Assembly (NCBI RefSeq): GCF_000424325.1
Contig: NZ_AUJR01000022.1
Span: 1-64,000, forward strand
Length of the DNA stretch: 64,000 bases
Reading direction: 5' to 3'
From: [Clostridium] clostridioforme AGR2157
Lineage (GTDB): Bacteria > Bacillota > Clostridia > Lachnospirales > Lachnospiraceae
Part shown: positions 7,325 to 15,511 of the stretch, in pieces
How positions within the stretch are numbered: the first letter of the stretch is position 1
How the letters are laid out: every line of letters begins with the position of its first letter
Made by a program: the position numbers and the translations under genes
The notes under the pieces: model-generated
Told to the model about the DNA's origin: nothing
The model's input: the letters and a program-made list of their open reading frames with translations, nothing else
Databases searched by the model: none

Positions 7325-8236
7325 CTAACCTTTTACTGCTCCTGAGAACATGCCCCGTATCAGCTGTTTCTGTCCCAATATAAAGATGGAAATGGACGGC
7401 AGGATTATCATAACCACGCCTGCAATCATCAAGGTAATGGACTGGGCGTCCACGCTGTTTAACATGCTGATACCAATTTGCACGGTTCTCATTTCGTTGG
7501 ATCCGGTCACCAGCAAAGGCCACATATACATGTTCCAGGCATTGATAAAGGTATACACCGCCATGGCCCCAATGGCCGACTTTGTAAGCGGAAGCAGGAT
7601 GCAAAAAATGAACCTGAGATTTCCGCAGCCGTCTATCTTTGCGGACTCGTACAGAGAGATGGGAAATGATTTATAAAACTGCCGGAACAGAAAGATTCCC
7701 ATTGCCGACGTAAGATAGGGCACAATCAGCACCTGATAGGAATCCAGCCAGTTCCACTGACTCACCGTCAGATAATTTGATATGATGGTGGCCTCTCCCG
7801 GAATCATCATGGTGGCCATTACCAGCATGAAAAGTACGTTTTTGCCCTTAAACTCCAGGAAGGAGAAGGAAAACGCTGCCAGGGAACAGGAAATAATCTG
7901 TCCCACTGTTATCAGTCCGGCTGTGATAAAGGAGTTGCACACAAACCTCACCAGCGGTATTTTCACCAGGGCCTGCCTGAAATTGTCCAACGTGGGCTGC
8001 CTGGGCACCAGATTCATTTCCGTGGTGAACAGTTCGCCAGGCGGCATGAATGCTACGCTGACCGCATACAGCAGCGGCAGAAGAATGAAAAGGGATACCA
8101 GCACATTGGCAGCAATCAGGGCTCCGGTCCTGACTCTCCTTACAGTCATGGCTTTTCGGTTGGCTTCCTCCTGTATTTTAATGATTTCCTCGCGGCTGAC
8201 CCTGCCGCGGCCCTTTATGGCCAGTGTCTGTTCCAT
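7325..8236 (-). CDS. ugpE: ABC transporter permease (UgpE type)
   Basis: A 303-residue inner-membrane subunit with six predicted membrane segments after a basic cytoplasmic N-terminus (about 40 residues). The EAA loop is ESAKIDGCGNLRFIFCILLPLTKSA (about residues 195-220), which contacts the ATPase. It ends with the family-typical FILGQKQLIRGMFSGAVKG. Its ATG shares a base with the stop codon of the preceding permease gene (TAATG), indicating translational coupling. Pairs with the UgpA-like subunit to form the transmembrane pore. Confidence 0.9.
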   Translation of the reverse strand: MEQTLAIKGRGRVSREEIIKIQEEANRKAMTVRRVRTGALIAANVLVSLFILLPLLYAVSVAFMPPGELFTTEMNLVPRQPTLDNFRQALVKIPLVRFVCNSFITAGLITVGQIISCSLAAFSFSFLEFKGKNVLFMLVMATMMIPGEATIISNYLTVSQWNWLDSYQVLIVPYLTSAMGIFLFRQFYKSFPISLYESAKIDGCGNLRFIFCILLPLTKSAIGAMAVYTFINAWNMYMWPLLVTGSNEMRTVQIGISMLNSVDAQSITLMIAGVVMIILPSISIFILGQKQLIRGMFSGAVKG

Positions 8237-9105
8237 TAATAGCTGACTCCTTTCTTCTCTGCCTTAAACATCAAAAGCGTCATGACCATGATGATGGCAA
8301 ACAGTATGACGGACTGCGCCGCCGCGCTGCCAAACCTGTAGTTAAAAAACGCATCCCTGTAAATGGAGTACACAATCAGATTTGTGGATTCCCCCGGTCC
8401 GCCCTGGGTCAGTATCTTCACCTGACCAAAGGACTGGAATGCCTGTATGATATTCACTACGATGGTATAAAACATGATTGGGCTGAGGCCCGGCAGCGTC
8501 AGCCGGAGAAATTTCTGAATCCCGTTAGCCCCATCCACGGATGCCCTCTCGTAGATGGTCTCATCAATATTGCTGAGTCCGGCGCTGAAATACAGGAAGT
8601 TGATTCCACTGTTAAGCCAGGCTGTCAGCAGAGCCACACATACAAGCGCGTATTTGGGATCATTGATCCAATTGATATTGAGTCCCAGCAGCTTGTTCAT
8701 AATGCCGATGGAAGGATGAAGCATGATTTTAAATATCATGGCCGCGGAACTGGACGCGATGGCCATGGGCAGCGCATACGCCGTGCTGAATATACGGATT
8801 CCCGGAAATGCCTTATTGCACAGTACAGCTGCCAGGAGTCCCAGGGCCATGCTTCCCACCACCACGATTGCCACGAACAGGAAGGTCACTGCCAGACTGT
8901 TATAAAAGGAAGCCGACTTGAACAGCTCCACATAGTTTCCCAGTCCCACAAACAGATTGGCCTGCCCCATTTTATTTGTCTTATAAAGACTCAGGTAAAT
9001 GGTTTTGAAAAACGGGTAAAACAGGAATACGGCAAATACCAGGAGAGCCGGTAAAATATATCCATAAGGCCCTGCCTTTTTTAATAATGAATCTGATTTC
9101 ATCAC
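8236..9105 (-). CDS. ugpA: ABC transporter permease (UgpA type)
   Basis: A 289-residue permease with six membrane segments; it begins SLLKKAGPYGYILPALLVFAVFLFYPFF, the usual first segment of MalF/UgpA subunits. The EAA motif is YERASVDGANGIQKFLRLTLPGLSP (about residues 185-210). Starts six bases after the stop of the ATPase gene, with the ribosome site inside the end of that gene. Functions as one half of the importer pore together with the downstream permease. Confidence 0.9.
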   Translation of the reverse strand: MMKSDSLLKKAGPYGYILPALLVFAVFLFYPFFKTIYLSLYKTNKMGQANLFVGLGNYVELFKSASFYNSLAVTFLFVAIVVVGSMALGLLAAVLCNKAFPGIRIFSTAYALPMAIASSSAAMIFKIMLHPSIGIMNKLLGLNINWINDPKYALVCVALLTAWLNSGINFLYFSAGLSNIDETIYERASVDGANGIQKFLRLTLPGLSPIMFYTIVVNIIQAFQSFGQVKILTQGGPGESTNLIVYSIYRDAFFNYRFGSAAAQSVILFAIIMVMTLLMFKAEKKGVSY

Positions 9106-9111
9106 TGTCTC

Positions 9112-10251
9112 CTAATCAAATAAAATATTTTCTTCTGTCTGTATGTCAAAAAGCTTAATCTGAGGCATATCCACGTAAAGGCGGATGAATTCTCCCGGCT
9201 TCACCCGGCATGACGCCGGCATCCTGGCCGACAGCTGGCCCGTACCCCCTGTATTCCCGTGAAGAAGCACCTCGCTTCCCAGCATTTCCCTGACACTTAT
9301 GTAAGCTCCAATCCACCCGCTGCCATTTCCGTTCAAACCATTGGAACCGTTTTTCTGGCTATATTCTTCCTGATGAAGGTCTTCCGGCCGGATCCCCAGG
9401 GTTACCCGTTTTCCCGTGTACCCTTTGTCTTTCAGTTTCCTGGCCTGATATCCTTCCAGAGGAAGCCGCCACCCCTGTCCCAGAAGCCAGACTGTTCCAT
9501 CCTCTTCCAGCACATCCACATCCAGAAAGTTCATGGTGGGGGAACCTATGAATCCCGCCACGAATTTATTTACAGGATTCCGGTAAAGCTCTGCGGGAGG
9601 CGCTACCTGCTGTATCATTCCCCGGTTCATGACAACAATCCGGGTACCCAGAGTCATGGCCTCCACCTGGTCATGGGTCACATATATGATGGTGGCGTTA
9701 AGCTGTTTATGAAGCTTTGCTATTTCCACCCGCATCTGGGCCCTCAGCTTGGCATCCAGGTTGGACAGGGGTTCGTCCATAAGATAGGCCTTTGGCTTTC
9801 TCACAATAACGCTTCCGATTGCAACTCTCTGCTTCTGTCCTCCTGACAATGCAGCCGGCCTGCGGTCCAGCAGATGGCTGATTTCCAGGATTCGTGCTGC
9901 CTCCCTCACCCTGGCATCGATTTCTCCTGACGGAATCCTGCGTACCCTGAGTCCAAAGGCCATGTTCTCATACACCGTCATATGGGGATATAAGGCATAA
10001 TTCTGAAATACCATGGACAGATTCCGGTTTTTAGGCTCGACCATGTTCATCAGGCAGTCATCCATCCATAATTCCCCTGAGGAAATATCCTCAAGTCCCG
10101 CAATCATTCTCAGCGTTGTGGATTTTCCGCAGCCCGATGGCCCTACAAAAATAATCAGCTCTCGGTCCTTGATATCCAAATTAAAATCCTTGACCGCATT
10201 TTGCCCGCCTTTATAGGTTTTACATACATTTACCAGTGAAATATCCGCCAT
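9112..10251 (-). CDS. ugpC: ABC transporter ATP-binding protein (UgpC/MalK type)
   Basis: A 379-residue ATPase: Walker A GPSGCGKST near residue 37, Q-loop in MVFQNYALYPHMTVYEN, signature LSGGQKQR, Walker B YLMDEPLSNLDA and the switch histidine in YVTHDQVEAM. The C-terminal ~140 residues are the MalK-type OB-fold regulatory region, with a Gly/Asn-rich insertion (SQKNGSNGLNGNGSG) that is not usual. It is the first gene of the operon, unlike E. coli where ugpC is fourth. Candidate PHO-type repeats lie 50-100 bases upstream. Confidence 0.92.
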   Translation of the reverse strand: MADISLVNVCKTYKGGQNAVKDFNLDIKDRELIIFVGPSGCGKSTTLRMIAGLEDISSGELWMDDCLMNMVEPKNRNLSMVFQNYALYPHMTVYENMAFGLRVRRIPSGEIDARVREAARILEISHLLDRRPAALSGGQKQRVAIGSVIVRKPKAYLMDEPLSNLDAKLRAQMRVEIAKLHKQLNATIIYVTHDQVEAMTLGTRIVVMNRGMIQQVAPPAELYRNPVNKFVAGFIGSPTMNFLDVDVLEEDGTVWLLGQGWRLPLEGYQARKLKDKGYTGKRVTLGIRPEDLHQEEYSQKNGSNGLNGNGSGWIGAYISVREMLGSEVLLHGNTGGTGQLSARMPASCRVKPGEFIRLYVDMPQIKLFDIQTEENILFD

Positions 10252-10279
10252 TTCCGTTCCTTTCTCTCTTGCAAATCTA

Positions 10280-10307
10280 TCTATAGATTCTAAATTATTC
10301 AGGTAAA
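10280..10307 (-). promoter_or_regulatory. putative ugp operon promoter
   Basis: On the minus strand TTTACC (10307-10302), 16 bases, TATAGA (10285-10280). The weak -35 coincides with the most proximal of four TTTAC(C/G) repeats, as in activator-dependent Pho promoters. Confidence 0.45.
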
Positions 10308-10351
10308 ATCCAAAAGCAGGTTCGCGTAAAATGGAGGTAAAAACAGGTAAA
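10302..10351 (-). promoter_or_regulatory. phased TTTAC(C/G) repeats, candidate PhoP (PHO-box) sites
   Basis: Minus-strand hexamers TTTACC at 10351-10346 and 10341-10336, TTTACG at 10330-10325 and TTTACC at 10307-10302. Successive starts are 10, 11 and 23 bases apart, so all lie on one helix face. B. subtilis-type PhoP boxes are TT(A/C/T)ACA-like hexamers with an 11-base period. The match is approximate, but the downstream operon imports a phosphate ester, which fits. Confidence 0.5.
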
Positions 10352-10410
10352 GTTTCCTGGTTATTCCCGTATGCGGCAATGGATATGGCTTATATGGAGG
10401 GCTGAACATG

Positions 10411-10456
10411 AAAAAAGGATTCTGCAATGCGGCGGCTGCCTGCCTTGCAAAATCCT
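10411..10456 (-). terminator. rho-independent terminator after the coiled-coil gene
   Basis: On the minus strand AGGATTTTGCAA pairs with TTGCAGAATCCT around a GC-rich loop and is followed directly by TTTTTT. It ends the transcript of the gene at 10529-11014 and insulates the ugp promoter. The remaining part of the 277-base gap holds the ugp control region. Confidence 0.8.
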
Positions 10457-10528
10457 CTGTTGTTTGCTGAAATTGTTATGATTTGAACCGTGAGGTTTGA
10501 ACTACGGCATTCAATCCTGGTATCTGTT

Positions 10529-11014
10529 TTATGCCATATTCAAAATACGCTTCATCTTGGTGACCTCGCCGTCCAGGTGATTCACCTTTAAATGATACAT
10601 GGTGTTAGGATGTAATTCCTTTAAAGCTTCATCCAGTTTACGGTCCAGGTTCAAATGCCCCTCCGCAACCAACTGGATATTCCTGTTTGTCTCATTTTCC
10701 AGGGTAATCTCTATGTTTGTTACCCTTTCTTTGAGCGACTGTACGTCCTCTTTAAGTGTCTGTACGTCCTCTTTAAGTGTCTGCACGTCCTCTTTGAGCG
10801 ACTGCACGTCCTCTTTGAGCGACTGCACGTCCTCTTTGAGTGTCTGCACGTCCTCTTTGAGTGTCTGCACGTCCTCTTTGAGTGTCTGCACGTCCTCTTT
10901 GAGCGACTGTACGTCTCCTTGCAGCAACCGCACATCTTCTCCTACCGAGGCAAGGCCTCCCTCGATCCCTCCTAACTTCTGAAGGATCAAATCCATCTTC
11001 TGATTTTCCGTCAT
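10529..11014 (-). CDS. heptad-repeat coiled-coil protein, unknown function
   Basis: A 161-residue protein. After a short N-terminus (MTENQKMDLILQKLGGIEGG) come about nine consecutive heptads of SLKEDVQ or TLKEDVQ, then a non-repeated C-terminus containing ETNRNIQLVAEGHLNLDRKL. Hydrophobic Leu and Val fall at a/d positions, so a long parallel coiled coil is predicted. ATG 11014 is preferred to 11038 because AAAGGA sits 7 bases upstream. No membrane segment or signal. Similar repeat proteins occur widely in Lachnospiraceae with variable heptad number; no function is known to me. Confidence 0.8.
   Translation of the reverse strand: MTENQKMDLILQKLGGIEGGLASVGEDVRLLQGDVQSLKEDVQTLKEDVQTLKEDVQTLKEDVQSLKEDVQSLKEDVQTLKEDVQTLKEDVQSLKERVTNIEITLENETNRNIQLVAEGHLNLDRKLDEALKELHPNTMYHLKVNHLDGEVTKMKRILNMA
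10729..10917. repeat. 21-bp tandem repeat array, about nine copies
   Basis: Near-identical 21-base units on the plus strand, e.g. CTTTGAGCGACTGCACGTC with variants GTGTCTG for GCGACTG, encode the heptads of the coiled-coil protein in frame. Copy-number change would lengthen or shorten the coil without a frameshift. Confidence 0.9.
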
Positions 11015-11284
11015 TTTCCCATCCTTTCTCTTATGCAATGGCTGCTAACCATTGCAGCATCCAACACCTCTCCAAATATCAGATGCCCGTAAAGGCTGAT
11101 TCCATTATACTATACCGGAAGCTCAATGGCTAGGCCGAATTTTTAAAAATTACAGCAAGCTGTTTCAATCCGCGCCCGGTAATTTAACAGAGTACGGCCG
11201 CATCTTATACAGACGCGTGGTTTGGCCTCATATCAGTTGTGGATACCGTTTTTTCTCCTCCTGCCGTCTGCACGCAGCCGTCCG

Positions 11285-11683
11285 TCACAGTCTCCTGCCG
11301 CATTTAGGACAGTACTCAAAATCCTCTTCTGTCTCATATCCGCAATTGCCGCATTTTTTCCAGGTCTTATAGGTCCCGCTGTCATAATATACCCTGCGGT
11401 GCCCCTCCTGCACCAGAGTCAGGTCGGAACTTTTTATATCCACCTGCTGGCCGTGAAGCAGCGCCTTTCCCACCTCCGGGTCCAGCTCATAGACAGCCTC
11501 ACAGCAGGACATCTTTACATAGAACCTCTTATTCCACTTAAACAGGGGAATGAAGAAAAAGCTGAAATACATATAGGTCATGTATACCTGGTAGCGCCCG
11601 TATCCGCCGCACCGGTCACATATGACAGTTTTCACATAATCCAGTATTTTCTGTCCCTGGCTGATTCCTCCTATAAATATCAT
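11285..11683 (-). CDS. zinc-ribbon domain protein, unknown function
   Basis: A 132-residue protein with one central hydrophobic segment (YMTYMYFSFFFIPLFKW, about residues 35-51) between two cysteine pairs. The N-terminal half has CDRCGGYG, and the C-terminus ends in a zinc ribbon CGNCGYETEEDFEYCPKCGRRL. The protein is therefore likely a small membrane-associated zinc protein of a family common in Clostridia. GGAGA lies 7 bases before ATG 11683. Single gene; no informative neighbours. Confidence 0.8.
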   Translation of the reverse strand: MIFIGGISQGQKILDYVKTVICDRCGGYGRYQVYMTYMYFSFFFIPLFKWNKRFYVKMSCCEAVYELDPEVGKALLHGQQVDIKSSDLTLVQEGHRRVYYDSGTYKTWKKCGNCGYETEEDFEYCPKCGRRL

Positions 11684-11770
11684 TGGTGTTGTCTCCTATC
11701 CTGCATGTATTCCAAAAGTCCGGGCCGGCAAAAGCCGGCCCAATATTTAATCATATGATGGTTATGCCCA

Positions 11771-13555
11771 CTACAGATATGATTTCTTAAGCGCCTTCAA
11801 AAGAATCTTAGGCTGCCTGTTGTAAGGCGTCACCGGGCAAATCTTTTTCTTTACATCCAAAAGGCCGTAAACCGCAATACGCGCGGCGCGCACGGAATAT
11901 TCCTCGGTAAATACCATGTCCTCCGGAATCTCCACAAACTGGCTCACCATTGCAAAGTTGGTGGAACCTGCGGGAATCACCGGCGGCCTGTCGCTCATCT
12001 TGCGCGGCTCAAACTGTGCGTCCACATAAGGCATATAGCAGGGAATCACATTGATGACCGTCTTCATCAGCTCCGCAATCCTGTCCTCCGGAATATGCAG
12101 ATGATGGAGATACTCATTTAACAGCTCCTGTCCGGTACAATCCTTCATAGGCTTCTTTACATAATCGCCTATGGCCTCTGTGTGCAGTCCATACCCCCAG
12201 AAAATGGTCTGGTCGGCAGGCTGGTTCACGAAATGAGGCTGCGCCGCAACCACGCTGCTCATAAGCCAGCTGGAATCCTTAAAGGTCATAAGAGCGCCGC
12301 TGCCAGGTACATTGCCGGTAAAGTTCTCAATGGTCTTTAAGATATCATCGCCTTTGCAGGTAACAGTAAAACTGAGCCAGTTAGTCTCCTCAGGCTTGGT
12401 AAAGAATGGATCGGGATTTCCCAGTCCCGGCTTCTTCCCGGCCACCTTGGCCCAGAGTTCGCCGCTGATTGGCTTCTTCTCAGGAGCGGGCGCTGGTTTG
12501 TAAAGGCTTCCCAGGGTAGCGCTGTCCGTCATGCACGCATTGGTCATGATACAGATATCGCTCTTGTTTAACTGGACTTCCTCCGTCACATAGGAAGTCT
12601 TGGCCGGAGCGTCTGCTTCCTCGCCTGAGTCATCTGCGCTCTCCACTTTCTTCTTCAGATACAGGGTCTTAGCCGTAATTCCGGGGCCGTCCGTGAAATC
12701 TATATCCGTCACTTCACAGTTTTCCCGGAAGTTGACGCCGGCCTTCCTCAGATAAGTCTCCAGAGGGCGAATCACGCTGTCGTACTGGTTTAACGGTGTT
12801 CTGGTAACTCCCTCCAGCGTTTCAATACGGCTGAACTCAAAAATCATGCGGTTCATATACCGTCTGAATTCAAACAGGCTGCTGTACTTCTGGAATGCAA
12901 AGGTGGTCTGCCACATATACCAGAAATTGGTCTCGAATATATGGGGCGTTTCCTTAAACCAGTCCTGAATGGTCAGGTTGTCCAGCTTTTTCTCATCTGT
13001 CATCAGCAGCTTCAGAAGGGCCATGCGGTCAGCCTGGTTAAATCCCATGGATTTCACATCCAGAATGTTGCCGTCCTTATCCACCAGCCTTGCCTTGGCG
13101 CAGGTAGGATGGGCATGGTCAAACTCCAGAATCTCTTCCGTGACGCTGTGTCCGGGCTGGCGCAGGGATGGAATGGATCCAAAGAGCTCCCAGAAGTTCT
13201 CATAGGTCTCCTCATTAAGCATACGTCCGCCGCGGCATACAAACCCCTGCTCCGGTGTACCGATACCGTCATTGCTTCCCCCAAGTATGTGCATGCCCTC
13301 GTAAACCGTTATCTGGTTGGCAGGGAACTTGCAGTCCCGGATCAGATACGCTGCAGCAGCCAGGGTGGCCAGGCCTCCGCCTACCAGATAAGCTTTCCTG
13401 TCACCGTAATCCCGGTTATTCATCACCGCTTCCTCAATGGCGGCAATCCTCTCATCTTCCTTTTCCTTCCGGCTGTCCTGCAGCTTTTTCACTGCCACGC
13501 CCACTGCTGCTCCTGCTGCCGCAGCTGTCAGGATTTTACCCACTTTCTTGTTCAT
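11771..13555 (-). CDS. ohyA: oleate hydratase (myosin-cross-reactive antigen family)
   Basis: A 594-residue FAD enzyme that adds water to cis-9 double bonds of free unsaturated fatty acids, giving 10-hydroxy fatty acids and thereby detoxifying them. The Rossmann motif is AYLVGGGLATLAAAAYLIRD (residues 56-74) with Glu86 for the ribose; then GGSNDGIG and RGGRM...ENFWELFGSIPSL, both diagnostic of the family. The C-terminus is the usual FVEIPEDMVFTEEYSVRAARIAVYGLL. Unusual is the first ~30 residues: an Ala/Gly-rich hydrophobic stretch (ILTAAAAGAAVGVAV) followed by a charged linker, suggesting membrane anchoring. Monocistronic in appearance. Confidence 0.93.
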   Translation of the reverse strand: MNKKVGKILTAAAAGAAVGVAVKKLQDSRKEKEDERIAAIEEAVMNNRDYGDRKAYLVGGGLATLAAAAYLIRDCKFPANQITVYEGMHILGGSNDGIGTPEQGFVCRGGRMLNEETYENFWELFGSIPSLRQPGHSVTEEILEFDHAHPTCAKARLVDKDGNILDVKSMGFNQADRMALLKLLMTDEKKLDNLTIQDWFKETPHIFETNFWYMWQTTFAFQKYSSLFEFRRYMNRMIFEFSRIETLEGVTRTPLNQYDSVIRPLETYLRKAGVNFRENCEVTDIDFTDGPGITAKTLYLKKKVESADDSGEEADAPAKTSYVTEEVQLNKSDICIMTNACMTDSATLGSLYKPAPAPEKKPISGELWAKVAGKKPGLGNPDPFFTKPEETNWLSFTVTCKGDDILKTIENFTGNVPGSGALMTFKDSSWLMSSVVAAQPHFVNQPADQTIFWGYGLHTEAIGDYVKKPMKDCTGQELLNEYLHHLHIPEDRIAELMKTVINVIPCYMPYVDAQFEPRKMSDRPPVIPAGSTNFAMVSQFVEIPEDMVFTEEYSVRAARIAVYGLLDVKKKICPVTPYNRQPKILLKALKKSYL

Positions 13556-13692
13556 CGACTTACCTTCCTTTCTGTTTTATATATAATTTCTCTGATGATT
13601 CAGATAATTGTCCTTCCAGGATTATTCCCCTTTATCCACGTGAAATACACCGCGGTCCCCGTTTTTGTATTCCCGGCATTACATTGCGAACC

Positions 13693-14571
13693 TCAGGCCC
13701 CGTTTCCCGCTGTCCGGGTAAAATAATTGGACAGGCTGGCGAACTGCTCCAGTGTCAATGCTTCCCCCCTGACAGAAGCAGGAACTCCCAGGCTCTCAAT
13801 GGCAGCCGCAATCTGCTCCTTTGTATACGGAACCTCCGGCGAATTATTTAACCCGTTCTGCAGCGTCTTCCTGCGCTGATTAAAAGAAGCCCTTATAAGC
13901 CGGAACATGACACCTGGCTCGTCCACCTGCACCGGCGGCTCCTGATATCTTGTGAGGCGGATGACAGCGGAACCCACATTGGGGCGGGGAATGAAGCAGT
14001 TGGGCGGCACATTTGCCACAATATAAGGCTTTGCATAATACTGCACTGCCAGGGACAAGGCGCCGTAGTCCTTGGAGCCGGGCCCCACCTGCATCCGGTC
14101 CGCCACTTCCTTCTGCACCATGACAGTGATATTGTCAATGGGCACATTGCTCTCAAACAATCCCATGATGATGGGCGTGGTGATGTAATATGGAAGGTTG
14201 GCCACCACCTTGACGGGCCTTCCATCATTATACTCGTCCACCAGCTTATTCATGTCTAATTTCAAAATATCGCTGTTGATAACCGTCACATTGGAATAGC
14301 CCTTTAAAGTTTCGTCCAGAATGGGAAGAAGATTGGTGTCAATCTCCACTGCAACCACTTTTCCGGCATGTTCCGCCAGGTACTGGGTCATGGTGCCGAT
14401 GCCCGGTCCTATTTCCAGCACACAGTCATCCCCCGTAATCCCTGCGGCACTTATGATTTTGTCCAGCACGTGGGTATCTATGAGAAAATTCTGGCCAAAT
14501 TTCTTCTGGAATGCGAACTGATATTTCTGTATGATTTCAATGGTATTTTTCGGATTGCCCAAAGTCGCCAT
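13693..14571 (-). CDS. rsmA: 16S rRNA (adenine1518-N6/adenine1519-N6)-dimethyltransferase
   Basis: A 292-residue KsgA/RsmA enzyme that dimethylates two adjacent adenines in helix 45 of 16S rRNA during 30S maturation. N-terminal QKKFGQNFLID is the family signature; VLEIGPGIGTMTQYLAEHAGKVVAVEID forms SAM motif I and the acidic loop; NLPYYITTPIIM is the catalytic NLPY motif (motif IV). The C-terminal domain ends in LEQFASLSNYF. Has its own promoter downstream of the tatD terminator. Loss causes kasugamycin resistance. Confidence 0.96.
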   Translation of the reverse strand: MATLGNPKNTIEIIQKYQFAFQKKFGQNFLIDTHVLDKIISAAGITGDDCVLEIGPGIGTMTQYLAEHAGKVVAVEIDTNLLPILDETLKGYSNVTVINSDILKLDMNKLVDEYNDGRPVKVVANLPYYITTPIIMGLFESNVPIDNITVMVQKEVADRMQVGPGSKDYGALSLAVQYYAKPYIVANVPPNCFIPRPNVGSAVIRLTRYQEPPVQVDEPGVMFRLIRASFNQRRKTLQNGLNNSPEVPYTKEQIAAAIESLGVPASVRGEALTLEQFASLSNYFTRTAGNGA

Positions 14572-14615
14572 GTATTATAATTTCCTTTCTGCGGACCGGA
14601 TTCGGCCCTCTTTTA

Positions 14616-14644
14616 AGAGTAATGGATTCCCGTCCAAAAGTCAA
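14616..14644 (-). promoter_or_regulatory. putative sigma-A promoter of rsmA
   Basis: Minus strand TTGACT (14644-14639), 17-base spacer, TACTCT (14621-14616), about 45 bases ahead of the rsmA start. Confidence 0.5.
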
Positions 14645-14665
14645 TGCCCGGGCAAAAGTACAGGG

Positions 14666-14706
14666 AAAAAAGAAGCGCTGTATATCGTACATTACAGCGC
14701 TTTTTG
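14666..14706 (-). terminator. rho-independent terminator after tatD
   Basis: AAGCGCTGTA ... TACAGCGCTT stem; on the minus strand followed by CTTTTTTCCC. It separates the traX-tatD unit from rsmA. The plus-strand side also has TTTTT. Confidence 0.8.
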
Positions 14707-14742
14707 TCTATTTATCGACTCTGTTTCCCATAACCGGCCAGC

Positions 14743-15507
14743 CTACAGCCGGCAGAGCTTTTTTCCATTTTCCCAGGTGACCTTCATGACGGTTTCCGGG
14801 TCCACTCCCTTTAGCTGGCTGACAGCCTCCACCACATAGGGAAGATTCAGGGATGAGTTTCTCTTTCCGCGGTTGGGGACCGGCGCCAGATAGGGACAGT
14901 CCGTCTCCAATACAATGGACTCCAGAGGTATATACTCCACCACCTCCTTCAGTTTCCTGGCGTTGTTGAAGGTAAGCACGCCTCCGATTCCAAGAAAGAA
15001 TCCCATGTTCAGATACTCCCTGGCCATCTCCCTGGTGTATGAAAAGCAGTGGACGACGCCTCCGATATCCCCGGCCTTAGCCGCCTTCATCATATCCAGG
15101 GTATCCTTTGCGGCATCCCTGCTGTGAATGATTATGGGCAGCTTTACCTGCCTGGCCAAATCCATCTGTGCCTCAAACCACTTTTTCTGTATATCGTGGG
15201 CCGGTTCCTCCCAGTAGTAATCCAGGCCAATTTCGCCAACGGCCTTTACCTTGCGGTGGCCACACTGTTCCTTAATCCACTGAAGGCCCTCCTGGTCCAG
15301 CTCCCCCGTCTCACTGGGATGGACTCCCACGGCCCCGTATATCCAGTCATAGGCTTCGGCCAGTTTCAGGGTACTGCGGCAGCTCTCCAGGCTGGCGGCT
15401 ACATTCATAACCGCACCGACGCCGGCTTCCTGCAAACGTCCCAGAAGTTCCGGCCGATCCTCGTCAAATGCCTCATCATCATAATGGGCATGTGTATCAA
15501 ATATCAT
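14743..15507 (-). CDS. tatD: TatD-family metal-dependent hydrolase
   Basis: A 254-residue TIM-barrel DNase-like hydrolase. Metal ligands are visible in MIFDTHAHYDDEAF (HAH), GEIGLDYYW (Glu), PIIIHSRDA (His), GGVVHCFS (His) and LETDCPYL (Asp). Start at ATG 15507, with AAGGAG nine bases upstream; an earlier TTG would place the ribosome site inside the gene. The next gene upstream (traX) stops only four bases before this start, so both are one unit. TatD proteins act as 3'-5' exonucleases in DNA repair and are often found next to rsmA, as here. Confidence 0.93.
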   Translation of the reverse strand: MIFDTHAHYDDEAFDEDRPELLGRLQEAGVGAVMNVAASLESCRSTLKLAEAYDWIYGAVGVHPSETGELDQEGLQWIKEQCGHRKVKAVGEIGLDYYWEEPAHDIQKKWFEAQMDLARQVKLPIIIHSRDAAKDTLDMMKAAKAGDIGGVVHCFSYTREMAREYLNMGFFLGIGGVLTFNNARKLKEVVEYIPLESIVLETDCPYLAPVPNRGKRNSSLNLPYVVEAVSQLKGVDPETVMKVTWENGKKLCRL

Positions 15508-15511
15508 GATT

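Noticed and set aside
10729-10917. Regular repeats resembling a CRISPR array
   Set aside because: Units are contiguous 21-mers without spacers and lie in frame within a coding gene.
12941-13726. Long plus-strand open frame opposite the oleate hydratase gene
   Set aside because: Shadow of the real gene: no ribosome site, Cys/His-rich unlikely composition, and the minus strand encodes a well-conserved enzyme.
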